A DNA stretch of 64,000 nt from Pontederia crassipes (Eukaryota > Streptophyta > Magnoliopsida > Commelinales > Pontederiaceae): the NCBI GenBank assembly GCA_030549335.1, contig CM060187.1, positions 7,812,001 through 7,876,000 on the forward strand, read 5' to 3'. The notes beneath the pieces are model-generated. The model searched no databases, was not told the DNA's origin, and worked only from the letters and a program-made list of their open reading frames with translations. This document shows, one piece after another, positions 47,487 to 60,218 of this stretch; position 1 is the first letter of the stretch; each line of letters starts with the position of its first letter. Both the position numbers and the translations under genes were made by a program.

Positions 47487-49590
47487 TGTAGGATTACAAG
47501 ACACCAAGAGGGGGTGAATTGGTATTTAATTTAAAAATACCGATTTTTTGAAAATCATCGCAGAAGCTTAATATTGATTCGTTAATATTTAAACCAACAC
47601 AACAGCAATCAAATCACATGTATAATAGAGTAGGAAGGAGAGGGAGAGAGAAAAATAAACACAAGATGCACGGTGGTGTGTTAACGAGGTTCCGTCACAT
47701 CTTGGCCTACGTCCCCACTCCGACTTTCCGACCTCGAGATCGTTGGAGATTCACTAGTTTTCTCTTTTCTTGTAGGGAGAGAATAACCTTTGCTACACCA
47801 CGATGCCTTCTTCTTTGCTCAAGATGTAAGGCACACCTCTTCTTATAAGGAGCTATCAAAACTCTCTAAATAAGAATACAAGAATTCTCCCTAATTCTCT
47901 CTTCTTATAAAGAATATTCACACTAAGAAATTAGAAAAGGGAAGGGATGATTTGCAAGATTAAGCTCAAGAAAAATGCTTTGGACTTGAAGAAAGCTCTA
48001 AAGTGATTTGCCTTTTTCGGTTCATCTTCCTTCAGCCTTTTGAATCCCTTTTATAGGCTTCTCTTGAAAATATGGCCGTTGTAAATCAATTTGAAAAGTG
48101 TTGTCTTGTCACCTCTAAAACAATCGACCGTTTTAGTTTCGGTCATCCATTTTGAATAGTAACGATCGACCGTTACTGTTTCGGTCATCCTTTTTATGAA
48201 CGAAACTAGCCGTTGATTTGTCTTTTATGCGCAATTATCCGTTGATGGTAATTCGTAGAAGGATTTAGTCATTGTCGTTGCCTTTGCTCCCTTAACGGTC
48301 AACTGAAAGTAATTTGGTCGTCCATTTTAGAATGTCTGGGCACTCTTTAATCTACGGTCGTTCATGCAGTGAGTTCGGTCGTCCGATTTTTACATTTTTG
48401 TTCTTTATTGTCCAGAACGGTCGACCATTTATAATTTCGATCGTCCAATTTACAAATGTCTTTGTTCTCTGTAATTAATGATTGTTCCGACAGCAGCTTT
48501 GGTTGTCCGTTTTAAAATGTTCATCCTTTTTCACCCATAATGGCCGACCGGTATAGTTTCGGTCGTCCGTTTGTCATTGACAATCTGATAGATCTGCACT
48601 CTTTTATACATAACTTTTTACACTGTTATCGAAAAGAGATAATTTTTTATTCTATGAAAAGATAACAAATTTATCTACAACTTTGATATTAATCATTCAT
48701 TAAAAATCCAATGACATCATAGTCAAATATTCAATCAAAATTCAGTGCATAAAATTGTCAATTTAAACTTTTTAGACCTTACTTGTTTATGCATAACTTT
48801 TCATACGAGCATCCAAATGAGATGATTTTGTATTATATGGAAATATAACAGAATTCGCTACAACTTTTATGTTCATCATTCATCCAAAATCTAATAAGAT
48901 CATAGTCCAATATTAATTCAAAGTCCAGTACACAAAGTTGTCTATTTCAAATGAAACATTTTAGACAATCACTCTTTTATACATAACTTTTCATACCAGT
49001 ATCCAAATGAGATGATATTTGATTCTATGAAAAAACTAACGACTTTATTTACAACTTTCATGCTCACCTCTTATTCCAAATCCGTTGATAAAGTAATCAA
49101 ATATTAAATGCAAGTTCAGCACATAAAAATATCAACTTCAAATAGAACTTGTCCACCTTCATTATTTTTGGCATAACGTTTTATACAGTTGTCCAAATGA
49201 GGTGATTCTTAATTCTATGAAAATATAAGAAGATTATATGTAAATTTTATATTAATCTCTTTATCCAAATCTCATGATGGAATACTCAAATATTAAGTGC
49301 AAGTTTAGTACATAAAACTATCAACTTCAGTTTGAATTTTTCAATCTTCACTTGTTAAACATAACGTTTTATGTGGTTGTCCCAATGAGATGATTCTTAA
49401 TTTTCTACAAAATAAGAAAGCTATCTATAACTTTTATATTCACCCCTTAATGTAAATCTCATGGGAACATAAACAAATATTAATTGAAGGTTTAGTGCAT
49501 GAAGTAACTCATTTCTATTTAAACTTTTTCGACATTTTAAATATAACTCCATTACTTTTGAGGTTTGTGTCATCAAAATATAATTATATA
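47487..49590 (-). mobile_element. Solo-LTR-like insertion with expanded tandem U3 modules, inside copia A RNase H
   Basis: The plus-strand start TGTAGGATTAC and the GACGAGGTTCC...CTCCGACTT block (near 47685-47735) match the LTR family at 29205-34069. Minus-strand TATAAAAGG near 48050. CGGTCGTCC/CGGTCGACC motifs (48120-48570) sit upstream of it on the minus strand. Its far end stops at 49590, about 25 bases short of the family terminus, so no target duplication is visible. There is no second LTR or interior, hence a solo LTR or truncated copy. Confidence 0.75.
48609..49550. repeat. Five tandem ~188-bp modules in LTR U3
   Basis: CATAAC-anchored units start at 48609, 48792, 48982, 49172 and 49360 (spacing 183, 190, 190, 188). 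Each holds CATAACNTTTTANAC, TCCAAATGAGATGAT, ACAACTTT and TCAAATATTNA in order. The related LTRs at 29205 and 32761 have a single unit. Confidence 0.8.
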
Positions 49591-51097
49591 GGGAATACCT
49601 TCTCTGGCAACTTCTGTCAGTGCTATATATTCAGCTTCTGTAGTAGATAATGTAACTAGTGGTTGAAGTGTGACATTCCAACTAATAACTGAACTGCCCA
49701 AAGTGAAGACATAGCCTATCATAGAGCGTCTTCCATCAACATCTCCAGCATAGTCTGAATCCGAGTACCCTGTAACCAAACAATCTTTATCACTTATGTA
49801 GATGAGGCCAATATCAAATGTTCCTCTCATATACCGAAAGATTCGCTTCACTGCTCTTTTCCTAAATTGCTCATGAATTTGCTGACAATATTGACTGCAT
49901 GAGCAATATTTGGTCTTGTGCAAATCATGACATTCATTAGACTTCCAACTACACTAGTATATGGAACCTGAGACATGTACTCCTTCTCTGCTTCTGATTT
50001 TGGTGCGAAAACAACATAGAGATGAACATTTACAACTGATGGAGTATTCAAATGCTTTGCTTTAGACATTATAAACCTGGATAAAATCTTCTAAATATAA
50101 CTTTTTTGAGATAAAAAGAGTATATCCTGTGCACGATCTGTTAGAATTTCCATCCCCAAAATCTTCTGTGTTGCATCAAGATCTTTCATGTCGAATTCTG
50201 CACTGAGAAATTTCTTCAAATTCTGAATGTTTGTCATGCCTCTAACCGCAATGAGTATATCATCAACATACAAAAGCAGATAGATGGTGGAGCCATCCTT
50301 CACCTTCTTGTGATATGCACAACAACCATAAGGATTTCGACTAAATCCCTTACTGATTATGAAACTGTCAAACCTCTTGTACCATTATCTGAGAGACTGC
50401 TTCAAGCCATACCAAGATTTCTTTAGTCTACAAACTTGATCCTCCTTTCTTGGAATGTAGAATCCCTCAGACTAGCACATAAGAATGTCTCTTTCAAATT
50501 CTCCATGGAAGAAAGCAGTCTTCACATCTAGTCTACAAGAGTAAGCAGCACCCTGATAGAAGTATGTTTGACAACAGGTGAGAATATCTCATTGTAGTCC
50601 ATACCTTTTTTCTGACTATAACCTTTAGCAACTAGTCGTGCTTTATATCTTGTGCCTTCAACTCCTGGACTTCCAATTTTCTTCTTGAAGATCCATTTAC
50701 ATCTAATGACCTTTCTGTCTTTAGGCAACTTCACTAACTCCCAAGTCTGATTCTTATAAAGAGATTGTATCTCCTCATCCATAGCAGCGATCTACTAAGA
50801 TCTAGGGACTCCACCTCTTTAGCTACCTACAGTGCATAAGCAACCATGTCCTCGAAGTCATATCGCTTAGGAGGACCACCTTCTCTACGAGGATGTCTAG
50901 CAGTAATTGAATCCTCTTCAGGTTGCTCATCAAATTCTTCATGTTCTGATTTTACTTCTTGACGTGATCCTTCAGTATCATCCTCAGTTGAAGTGACTTC
51001 AACCTTCACCTGTTTACTAACACTCTCTTCAGTCTCCACCTTCAACTGAAGCATTGATGCTTCATCAAAGGTCATGCTTCTGATGTGGATGATTTTG

Positions 51098-53918
51098 TGT
51101 CACACTCAACTCTGTGACTAAGTTCTAATCCCAATTATTGTATCCCTTAATTATGTTTAGTAATTCTGAAAATAAAATCGACAAAACCTCCTCCCTTACT
51201 TATCTTGTGGTATTTGCTAATACATACAAAAGATGCATATATATATTCATCAAAGTTGAAATAAAAGTTATAAGACATGACATTCACATATTATCATCAT
51301 TGTTTCACAACCTATCTCACATGTAACACCCCACAGGATCAAGTCTTATACAATCTTACAAAAAATTTCTCACAAACTTAATTACAACATCTAAGACTAT
51401 CTATTACATGCATGCTTTCAAAAACAAAAGTGAAGGGGGATTAAAATGCTCCAACAACACCTCTTCTATATGCAGCAAAAAAAGTTCCGAGTCGACTCAA
51501 CTCGAGAACTTACGAGTATTCGAAAAATTTAAAATGGGTACTGTGAGCAACAATCATTTGTTCAGTGAGTGGAATAAAAGTACAACATAGGGGAACAATA
51601 CGAGTGCATATAACATTTAAATAACCACATTTCTTTCATATGAGAAAATATTTAAAGCATAGTACATATAACATAACTTGTCAAATCATATGAGCTTTCA
51701 CATCAGTAAAAGTAACTCAAGATATCATCATTTTCATAATTAAACTCCACACATGTATTATTGCACATACTCATCATGGGTCAATACGTATCCCTCCATG
51801 ATTATGTATCATACAGTTAAGCAGAGCTTCATAATCAAGAGTCATGGATACACAGAGCAAATCATGAGTAAATACATATTCCTCTATGATTGTGTGTCAT
51901 ACAGTTAAGTAGAGTTTCATAATCAAGAGTCTCAGATACGCAGAGCAAATCATGGGTCAATACACATCACAATCATGATTGTGTGCCACCCAATCATGAT
52001 TCTCAGATACGTAGAGTAAATCATGTGTAAATACGTGCATGTAGAGCAACCCCCAAAGGGCAAAGACACCCGATATACGCTCCAAAGACTTCATGTATAT
52101 CGAATGCGATCCCAAAGACCTTTTTCAACTAGTATGGCTAATGAACACGTGGAGTTTAACAATATCAAAATACACGTGTCATAATCACATATCATTATCA
52201 AGTAAAACTTATTTTCACTTCACAAGCATTGTTCCCTGAAAATATTTTTGTAAAAGATGTTACTCCATCTCACATGAAATCCTTGAAACATATTATAAAT
52301 ACTTTTCATAGCTCAAGATATGTTTCAATAATAACAATAATAAGCTTTGCTTGAGGTAATACCATAAATAAAAGAACTAATATATAACATTTTGCTATGT
52401 TGTAAATTTACCCACTCACCTTGTTCTTTATCACTTCAATAAGATTTATTAGATTTCCTCCCTTTCACTTGCAACTTGATGTTTTCCTACAAGCAATAAT
52501 GCCTTTTTACTTCTCAGTCACTAATAAGGTAATATGCAATGCATGCTCATGATGCATGAATGATTATGCACCCTAAAATGCATATAATCCTCTCTAATAG
52601 CAATTTCTAATTTCAGGTATTTATATTCATATGCTACTTCACACTTGGGACTTTTCAATTCTCCAAAGCTTAACTAGATGCTATCTCAGGATTTCAGACT
52701 GAGTACTTGTCAATAAATAATTCATAATTTCTTAACCACATGGGAAATTCTTATGATTCTAGACTAATTAGAAACTAGACATCCTAAGGTTTCCAACCCC
52801 CAAATATCATTATCTAAATCCAAGTGAGTAAGTCATAACATCCTAGGAAATCTGACCTAGGGTTTGTGTCCTGGCAAACTTTGTGTTACTGAAAGATTGA
52901 TTTATATGTTTCTTTATTCTTGTCGATTTAACCAGGTCATACTTTTCCTGAAAACTAGACTTAATTCTTATTTTTTCATAAAAAGTATAGAATTTAGCTC
53001 ACTGTATAGCCTTATAATAAAAATAGTTAATTCGGGTCATCATCCGTCCATGTCCTGGAATTTGACAGAAGAATCACTATGAAATAAAAAATTCATTTCT
53101 ACCAAAATACAAGTCCAAATAAGTTTGATTACACTTCTCACGGAACCCTTGGTATGTCTATTTAAGAATATCCAAATTTCAAACCCTAATCAACTCTATT
53201 CCAACCGTGCCCTAATTTACAAATTGAACATGTATTAGACTCGGGACAGGATGAGTGACTTGTGAAGATAAGATCATAACTTCCTCTATAAAACTTCGTT
53301 TCAGGTGATTATAGGGGCCATGGAAAGCTAACTTCGAATGGATTAACCATACCAAATGTCATGATTTATGGTTGTATATAAATGAAGAAATGAGCCTCTT
53401 AATTAGAAGTACAATTTCTAGATCAAAACTCACATGGAACAACTGATGTTCTTGATTTTCCCCAGGTCATTTCGCTCAATTTCCGCCTTTGGTAATTTTT
53501 AGATGGTGAAAGATAATGTTAGGTGGCTTATATATTTGTTTCAGAATTTTCCGAAGTCTTTGGAGGTTTGGAAAAATATCTCTTTGAGCAGCTCTCACCT
53601 GTCTGCTTCAGCTGCTTGGAACTTAAGTGATGACCAATCACATATTTTTGTCATAGCTAAGTGTTCTAACCCTAATTAGGATTACTTAATCTTATTTAAA
53701 CATATATATCATAATATTTAGAAATTTTATAATTTATTCCTAATAACCTTATGTAATAACTTTGTAAAGTTTATCAATAATTAAGTAATCATTATGCTCT
53801 TATCAAAATATTTAATTACTATATACAAATATCACTAAATGGACATCCAAACTAACTTAGTATGTTAATTAAATGCATGATTATGCATAATTTATGTTTT
53901 TAGGACACGTCCGTGACA
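51098..53918. mobile_element. 2.8-kb solo LTR with TTTTG target duplication
   Basis: Starts TGTCAC and ends GTGACA (6-bp inverted ends), with TTTTG on both sides (51093-51097 and 53919-53923), inserted in copia A between its integrase and RT coding parts. It has no interior, primer site or second copy adjacent, so it is a solo LTR from recombination. The size suits Ty3/gypsy Del/Tekay-type LTRs, but lineage and direction are not proven. It contains a GTAACACCCCA block (51326-51336) and a tandem array at 51773-52060. Confidence 0.82.
51773..52060. repeat. ~88-bp tandem units inside the solo LTR
   Basis: Units anchored on ATCATGNGTNAATAC begin at 51773, 51861, 51949 and 52020 (spacing 88, 88, 71). 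Each full unit carries ATTGTGTGTCATACAGTTAAG and AGATACGCAGAGCAA-type blocks. A shorter relative appears in the second family copy near 63050-63150. Confidence 0.7.
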
Positions 53919-55605
53919 TTTTGTGTTCTGAAGGATATCAGATTCTATAGCCCTTCACTCCTGCACCATATCCATGAATATTCCCTCTTTGGCTCATGGC
54001 TCCAACTTTCCTTCATTGACATGATAATATGCTGGACAACTAAAAACTTTTATATTAGTATAATCAGTAGAATTTTCTGACCATATCTTAGTTGGAGTCT
54101 TGAGATCAATTGTAGTCGTCGAGTTTCGATTCACCAAGTAGCAAGCTGTGTTAACAGCTTCAGTCTAGAATGTTCTATTCAGGCTAGTGTTAAAGAGCAT
54201 GCACCTTGCCCTCTTCAGAAGTGTCATGTTCATTCGTTCTGTCACTCCATTCTGTTGTGGAGTATCCCTGACTGTGCGATGTCTGGCAATGTCTTCATCT
54301 TTGCAGAACTAGTCGAATTCAGGAGAACAAAACTCCAAACCATTATTAGTGCGAACATGCTTCACTTTCATCGACGTCTAATTTTCCATTAAAACCTTTC
54401 ACTGCTTGAAGGCCTTGAAGGACTTACTCTTGTGTTTCATCAAGAATACCCAAGTCATCCTCAAATAGTCATCAATCACAGACAGGAAGTACCTAGCACC
54501 TTCTAATGATGGAATACGAGAGGGACCCCAACAATCAGCATTCATGTAATCAAGTGTCGCCTTCGTCCTGTGCACTACCTTGCCAAACTGAAGCCTTCGC
54601 TGTTTGTCGAATATGCAGTGCTTGCAGAAATCAATTTCAGATATCTTCTGACCTCCTAGAAGACTTTGTTTGCTGACAATATTCATCCCCTACTGACTCA
54701 TATGCCCAAGCCACATGTACCACAACTTGGACACATCTGATTTGGATGAACTAGCCACTGTAGCAAAGCTAGAGACTGTCTTGTCTTGTAGTATGTACAA
54801 GGACTTTTGTTTGACTCTCTTCAGAACTGTAGCATCATCCTTCATGACCGTGAGGATGCCTCCAATAGCATTGATCTGGCACCTCTTAGAGTCCAAGACT
54901 CTAAGTGATATCAAATTCTTCTTTAGTTGTGGAACGTGACGGACATTTGTCAGCGTCCTCACAAGGTTGTCATGAGTTTTGATCTACACAGAACCAATCT
55001 CATTTATTTGACATGACGCGTTATTGCCTATAATGACATTTTCACCTTCAGACTTTTGATAAGATGAGAACCATTCTTTATTCGGAGTCATATGATAGGA
55101 GCACTCTGAATCAAGAACCCAGCCATCCTCCAAACATCCTTGATCAGAAGCGGCCAGAAGTAAATCATCTTCAGAATTTTTTGTTTTATGTGCCACCGCA
55201 GCAATAGGGGCCTTCTTATTTTTTGAACAATCCTTCTTCCAATGACCTGATTCCTTGCAGTAGTTACAGATGTCTTTCGCAGTGATTTTCTTTTTCTTTA
55301 GCTTGGATTTCTTTGAAGTCAAGGCATGTCCCTTCTCCGCGGCCGATATCAAACTCGCGGCATGAGTCTGTGTAGAATTTTCAGACATCCTATGACGAAG
55401 TTCACGAGTATGAAGACTCAATCTTACTTCTTCTAGACTTATAGTTTCCTCCCCGATAATCATAGACTGAACAAAATTCTTATATGATGGAGGAAGCGAA
55501 ACTAACAGAATTAACGCAGCATCTTCATCCTCGATCTTAACATCAATATTCTTAGTTTCATCAACAAAAAATTTAATTGATCAAGATGTTCCTTCATAGG
55601 GGTAC

Positions 55606-55921
55606 TGTTGATGTGCCTTGAATTATATACCCTGTACCCAAAATTATGGAAGAAAGAAAAAAAAAAATAAGAAGGAAAAATGAGGATATGTGGCGGAAGC
55701 AGAGGGCTTGGGCCGTTATATATGAGGGTTAGAATTTTATATGATGTACTCTCTTTTGGCTCATAGTGAAATTCTTCTGACGGCGGCCTCCTTTGTCCGT
55801 GGATGTTTCTCTCTTGTTCACATTGATCAAGAGGGTTTTACCACGTTAAATCTCTGTGTTCATCTTCTCTTTCTTTCGTTGTTTTCATTGTTCATCGATC
55901 CTCTGTGTTTTATTCCCAACA
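55606..55921 (+). repeat. 5' LTR of copia B
   Basis: 316 bp with a TATATATGAGG element near 55719 that is absent from the 3' LTR because of an ~84-bp deletion there. Confidence 0.9.
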
Positions 55922-55924
55922 AAT

Positions 55925-55936
55925 TGGTATCAGAGC
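55925..55936 (+). other. Primer-binding site, tRNA-iMet (copia B)
   Basis: TGGTATCAGAGC, exact match, three bases after the 5' LTR. Confidence 0.9.
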
Positions 55937-55955
55937 CGAGTTTCCTTCCGCGAAG

Positions 55956-56537
55956 ATGACTACAACGAAGTTCGACATCGAGAAGTTTGACGGGAACAAA
56001 AATTTCAGTCTGTGGCAAGTTCGGATGCTTGCCATCCTGGTTCAGAATGGATTGAAGAAGGCGCTATCGGGACAGAAGCCGGATGCCATGGAGGCGTCCG
56101 CTTGGGAGGAACTCGACGAGAAGGCGTTGTCTGCGATCCAGTTGTGCCTGACGAATGATGTTCTTCAGGAAGTCCTCGCAGAGAAGACGTCGGCTGGTCT
56201 CTGGACGAAGTTGGAAACTCTGTATCTGACGAAAACCCTAGCGAATCGACTTGTGTTGAAGCAGCGGTTGTACACCTTTCGTATGGCCGAAGGTACGTCG
56301 ATCAAATCGCACGTCAGTGAGTTCATTGCCCTAATCAATGATTTGAAGAATGTAGATGCAAAAGTTGATGATGAAGATCAGGCCCTATTACTCCTTTGTT
56401 CTCTGCCATCTTCATATAAAACTTTTAAAGAGACGATGATCTACGATAGGGACAAACTCACGTTTGATGATGTTAAGGGCAGACTGCTGAGCAAAGAAAA
56501 GTTGGAAAATGAATTGGGATCAAGCAGCAAAATCTGA
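55956..56537 (+). pseudogene. Copia B gag, first frame
   Basis: Starts MTTTKFDIEKFDGNKNFSLW, the Tnt1-type gag opening, and runs 193 residues through a UBN2-type capsid region (LWTKLETLYLTKTLANRLVL, SHVSEFIALINDL). It stops at TGA just before the zinc-knuckle part, which continues in another frame from ~56509; a frameshift separates them. Capsid function would be lost without the knuckle. Confidence 0.85.
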
Positions 56538-59500
56538 TGATCAAGCCTCAGGTCTGATCACAAGAGGCAGACATCAGACGAGAAATCAAAATCAAGATAG
56601 ATCCAGATCCAAGTCGAAGAACAAAGATAAAGTCTGTAATTATTGCAAGAAGAAGGGTCATATCAAAGCAGAGTGTTACAAATTACAGAATAAGAATAAA
56701 AGGATTAACGATGTCAACGAGAAGGGAAATCAGAAGGCTGAAGTTGCAGATGCCGGTGTAGCAGAAAGTGAGAATGAAGATGTTATGTTGGTAACGACAT
56801 CAAACAAATCCAGATCATCAAGTGAATGGATTCTCGATTCTGGATGCTCATACCATATGTGTCCCAATCGAGATTGGTTCTCCACGTACAAATCTGTTGA
56901 AGGTGGAGTCGTTCTTATGGGCAACAATGCTACCTGTAAGACTATTGGTATTGGGTCCATCCAGATTAAGATGCATGATGGGATTATTAGGACATTATCT
57001 GAAGTCAGACATGTTCCTGATCTGAAGAAGAATCTTATTTCTCTCGGTGTCTTAGACTCAAATGGTTGCAAAGTTATTATTGAGTCTAATGGAATGAAGA
57101 TTTCCCGTGGTGCTCTTGTGTTGATGAAAGGCCTCAAAATCGGTAGCTTGTATGTTCTCCAAAGTTCGACAGTGATAGGTTCAGCAGTAGTCTCATCTAC
57201 CTCAGAGGAAGATTGCACAAAGTTATGGCACATGCGTTTGGGCCATATGAGTGAGAAGGACATGCAAGTTCTTAGCAACAGAGATCTTCTTACTGGTGCA
57301 AAAGTTGGAAAATTAGAGCTGTGTGAGCATTGTATCTTTGGAAAGCAGAAGAGAGCTAGTTTCGGCTCAGCCATTCATAAGATGAAGGGAACCCTTGATT
57401 ACATCCATTCAGATTTATGAGGTCCTTCTCAGGTTCCTTCGAAAGGAGGAAATATGTATTTGCTGACATTTATTGATGACTTCTCTAGAAAAGTTTGGGT
57501 TTAACTTTTGAAGCATAAAGATGAAGTATTTGAAACATTCAAGTCATGGAAGACTCTGCTGGAGAAGCAATTTGAAAAAGTTGTGAAGAGGTTGAGGACG
57601 GACAATGGACTAGAATTCTGTAATTCTAAGTTCAATAAATTTTGTGACAAAGAAGGCATTGCAAGACATCACACAGTTGTGAGAACTCCACAACAGAATG
57701 GAGTCGCAGAAAGAATGAACAGAACTCTACTAGAAAGAGCACGATGTATGCTGTCAAATGCAGGACTTGGCAAGGAGTTTTGGGCAGAGGCTGTCAACTT
57801 GGCATGTCACTTAGTGAATCGGTCTCCTCATCGATCCTTAGACTTAAAAATTCCTGAAGAAGTGTGGTCAGGTAATTCTCCTAATTACTCACATTTAAGA
57901 GTTTTCGGTTGTCCTGCATATGCACATGTTAATGATGGAAAGCTTGAACCTAGAGCTAGGAAGTGCATATTTCTTGGTTATAAATCTGGTGCTAAAGGTT
58001 ATAGATTATGGTGTCCTAAAATTAAGAAATTTATTATCAGTAGAGATGTTACTTTTGATGAATCTGTGATGCTTCACTCGAGAAAAGATTTGTCTATTAT
58101 TGGTGATTTAGAAAAGCAAAAAACTTTGGAGAAGGTGAAGTTAGAATTGTCAAGTTCTTCTAATGAAAAGAATGATACTCATGATGCTCCTGAAGTTCAT
58201 ACATCACCTCAAGTTCAACAGCAATACATGTTAGCTCGTGATAGACCGAGGAGAGAAATAAAAGCACCTCAAAGGCTCGGATTTGAAGAACTGATGGCTT
58301 ATGCATTAAGTGTTGCTGAAGATATTGAGTTACCTGATCCTTCCTCTTATTATGAAGCTATTCGAAGTCCTGATTGTAATAAGTGATTAATAGCAATGCA
58401 GGAGGAGATGGAATCTCTACAGAAGAATGACACTTGGGATCTTGTAAAACAACCCGTGAATAAGAAGATTGTTGGCTGCAAATGGGTGTTCAAGAAGAAA
58501 GAAGGAATCAATAATGAAGATACAAAGTATAAAGAAATATTGGTGGCAAAAGGGTACAGTCAAGTGAAGGGTGTTGATTTTCATGATGTGTTCTCTCCAG
58601 TTGTGAAATATACTTCTATTCGTACTTTGCTTGCTATTGTTGCTTTGCAGAATCTTGAACTTGAGCAGTTAGATGTTAAGACTGCATTCTTACATGGCGA
58701 TCTAGAAGAAAATATATATATGGAGCAGCCAGAGGGTTTTCATATTGAAGGTAGAGAAGATCAAGTTTGCCATCTGAAGAAGTCCTTATATGGACATAAA
58801 CAATCCCCTCGGTAGTGGTATAAAAGGTTTGATTCATTCATGTTGAGTATTGGTTTTTCTAGAAGCAAATATGATAGTTGTGTTTATTTGAATCAACTTG
58901 CCGATGGTTCATTCATCTATTTGTTACTCTATGTTGATGATATGTTAATTGCAGCGAAAGATAACTCTGAAATTAACATTTTGAAAAATAAGTTAAGTTC
59001 TGAATTTGAGATGAAGGATCTTGGAGCAGCAAAGAAGATTTTGAGAATGGAAATTTCTAGAGATAGAAGTTCAGGAAGACTATTTCTGTCTCAGCAGAAA
59101 TATATTAAAAAAGTTTTAGAGTGTTTTGGAATGCAGAATGCTAAGGCTGTGTACACCGATTGCAGCACACTTTAAACTCTCAGCTTCATGTTTATCACAA
59201 TCTGATGAAGACAAAAGGTATATGTCAAAAGTTCCTTACTGTAGTGCAGTTGGTAGCATCATGTATGCAATGGTTTGCACTCGTCCAGATATATCTCATG
59301 TTGTCAGTATTGTTAGTAGATATATGTCTAATCTAGGAAAGAAGCACTGGGAAGCTGTTAAGTGGATACTGAGATATTTAAGAGGTACTTCCGATGTATG
59401 CTTGGAATTTGGTAGAAATTCAGCTGGACTGGTTGGCTATGTTGATTCAAATTTTGCAGAGACCTTGATAGAAGAAGGTCCCTAACTGGTTATGTCTTTA

Positions 59501-59823
59501 CTATTACTGATTGTGCTGTGAGTTGGAAAGCTATTTTGCAGGATACAGTAGCATTATCCACCACTGAAGTTGAATACATGGCCATCACTGAAGCCGTAAA
59601 AGAAGCTATCTAGTTGAGAGGATTAGTTGGGGAGCTCACTATGAAAGAGGAAGCTACTGTCATATATTGTGACAGTCAGAGTGCAATACATCTTACTAAA
59701 GATCAAATGCATCATGAAAGGACAAAGCACATTGATGTGAGATATCACTTTGTTCGTGATATTGTGGAAAAGCAAGATGTTCAAGTTCAGAAATTAGCAC
59801 CCATGACAATCCAGCAGATATGA
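56538..59823 (+). pseudogene. Copia B pol (knuckle, protease, integrase, RT, RNase H), with nonsense changes
   Basis: Knuckle CNYCKKKGHIKAEC (~56632-56673); protease WILDSGCSYHMC with DSG intact (~56830); GAG-pre-integrase LWHMRLGHMS (~57223-57252); integrase RTDNGLEF and TPQQNGVAERMN (57595-57720); RT KWVFKKKEG, LDVKTAF and LLLYVDDMLIA (58480-58953); RNase H with DSQSAIHLTK and HIDVRYHFV (to 59823). In-frame stops occur at 57418-57420, 57502-57504, 58384-58386, 58813-58815 and 59611-59613, plus frameshifts near 59140-59175 and 59460-59485. Catalytic motifs are intact, so decay is recent compared with copia A. Confidence 0.88.
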
Positions 59824-59983
59824 TGACAAAGAGCTTACCTGTTGCCAAGTTCGACTATTGTTCAGATTTGGCAGGCGTTACGCAAAGATCCAGCTAGGTC
59901 CACGTGGGCCATTCGGCAAAGGAGAGCAAGTTGAGCATTTTATGTTTTGAGAGTTTTGTAAAATTCAAGTCAAGGTGGAGATT

Positions 59984-60218
59984 TGTTGATGTGCCTTGAA
60001 TTATATACCTTGTACCCAAAATTATGGAAGAAAGAAAAAAAAAGAGAAGGAAAAATGAGGATCTGTGGCGGAAGCGAATGGCTTGGGCCGTTAGGAAAAA
60101 TGTTTCTCTCTTGTTCACATTGATCAAGAGGGTTTTACCACGTTAAATCTCTGTGTTCATCTTCTCTTTCTTTCGTTGTTTTCATTGTTCATCGATCCTC
60201 AGTGTTTTATTCCGAACA
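59984..60218 (+). repeat. 3' LTR of copia B, shortened by an internal deletion
   Basis: 235 bp. Compared with the 5' LTR it lacks ~84 bp between GGGCCGTTA and ATGTTTCTCTC, replaced by GGAAAA. The lost part includes the TATATATGAGG segment. Confidence 0.88.

Larger units (their letters stand above)
55606..60218 (+). mobile_element. Copia element B (Tnt1-like), plus strand, nested in copia A gag
   Basis: LTRs at 55606-55921 and 59984-60218 begin TGTTGATGTGCC. Flanking bases GGTAC (55601-55605) and TGTAC (60219-60223) are a target duplication with one change. The primer site is at 55925-55936 and the polypurine tract AAGGTGGAGATT stands just before 59984. The interior has full copia gene order but several nonsense changes. 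It lies in opposite orientation to copia A. Confidence 0.92.

Noticed and set aside
51773..52060. Regular tandem units resembling a CRISPR array
   Set aside because: Plant nuclear DNA, units are contiguous and inside a solo LTR; no spacers or cas genes.
51098..53918. Mutator-like transposon with a 9-bp duplication (ATTTTGTGT)
   Set aside because: The 9-base reading leaves no inverted ends. Shifting to TGTCAC...GTGACA with a 5-bp TTTTG duplication fits an LTR better.
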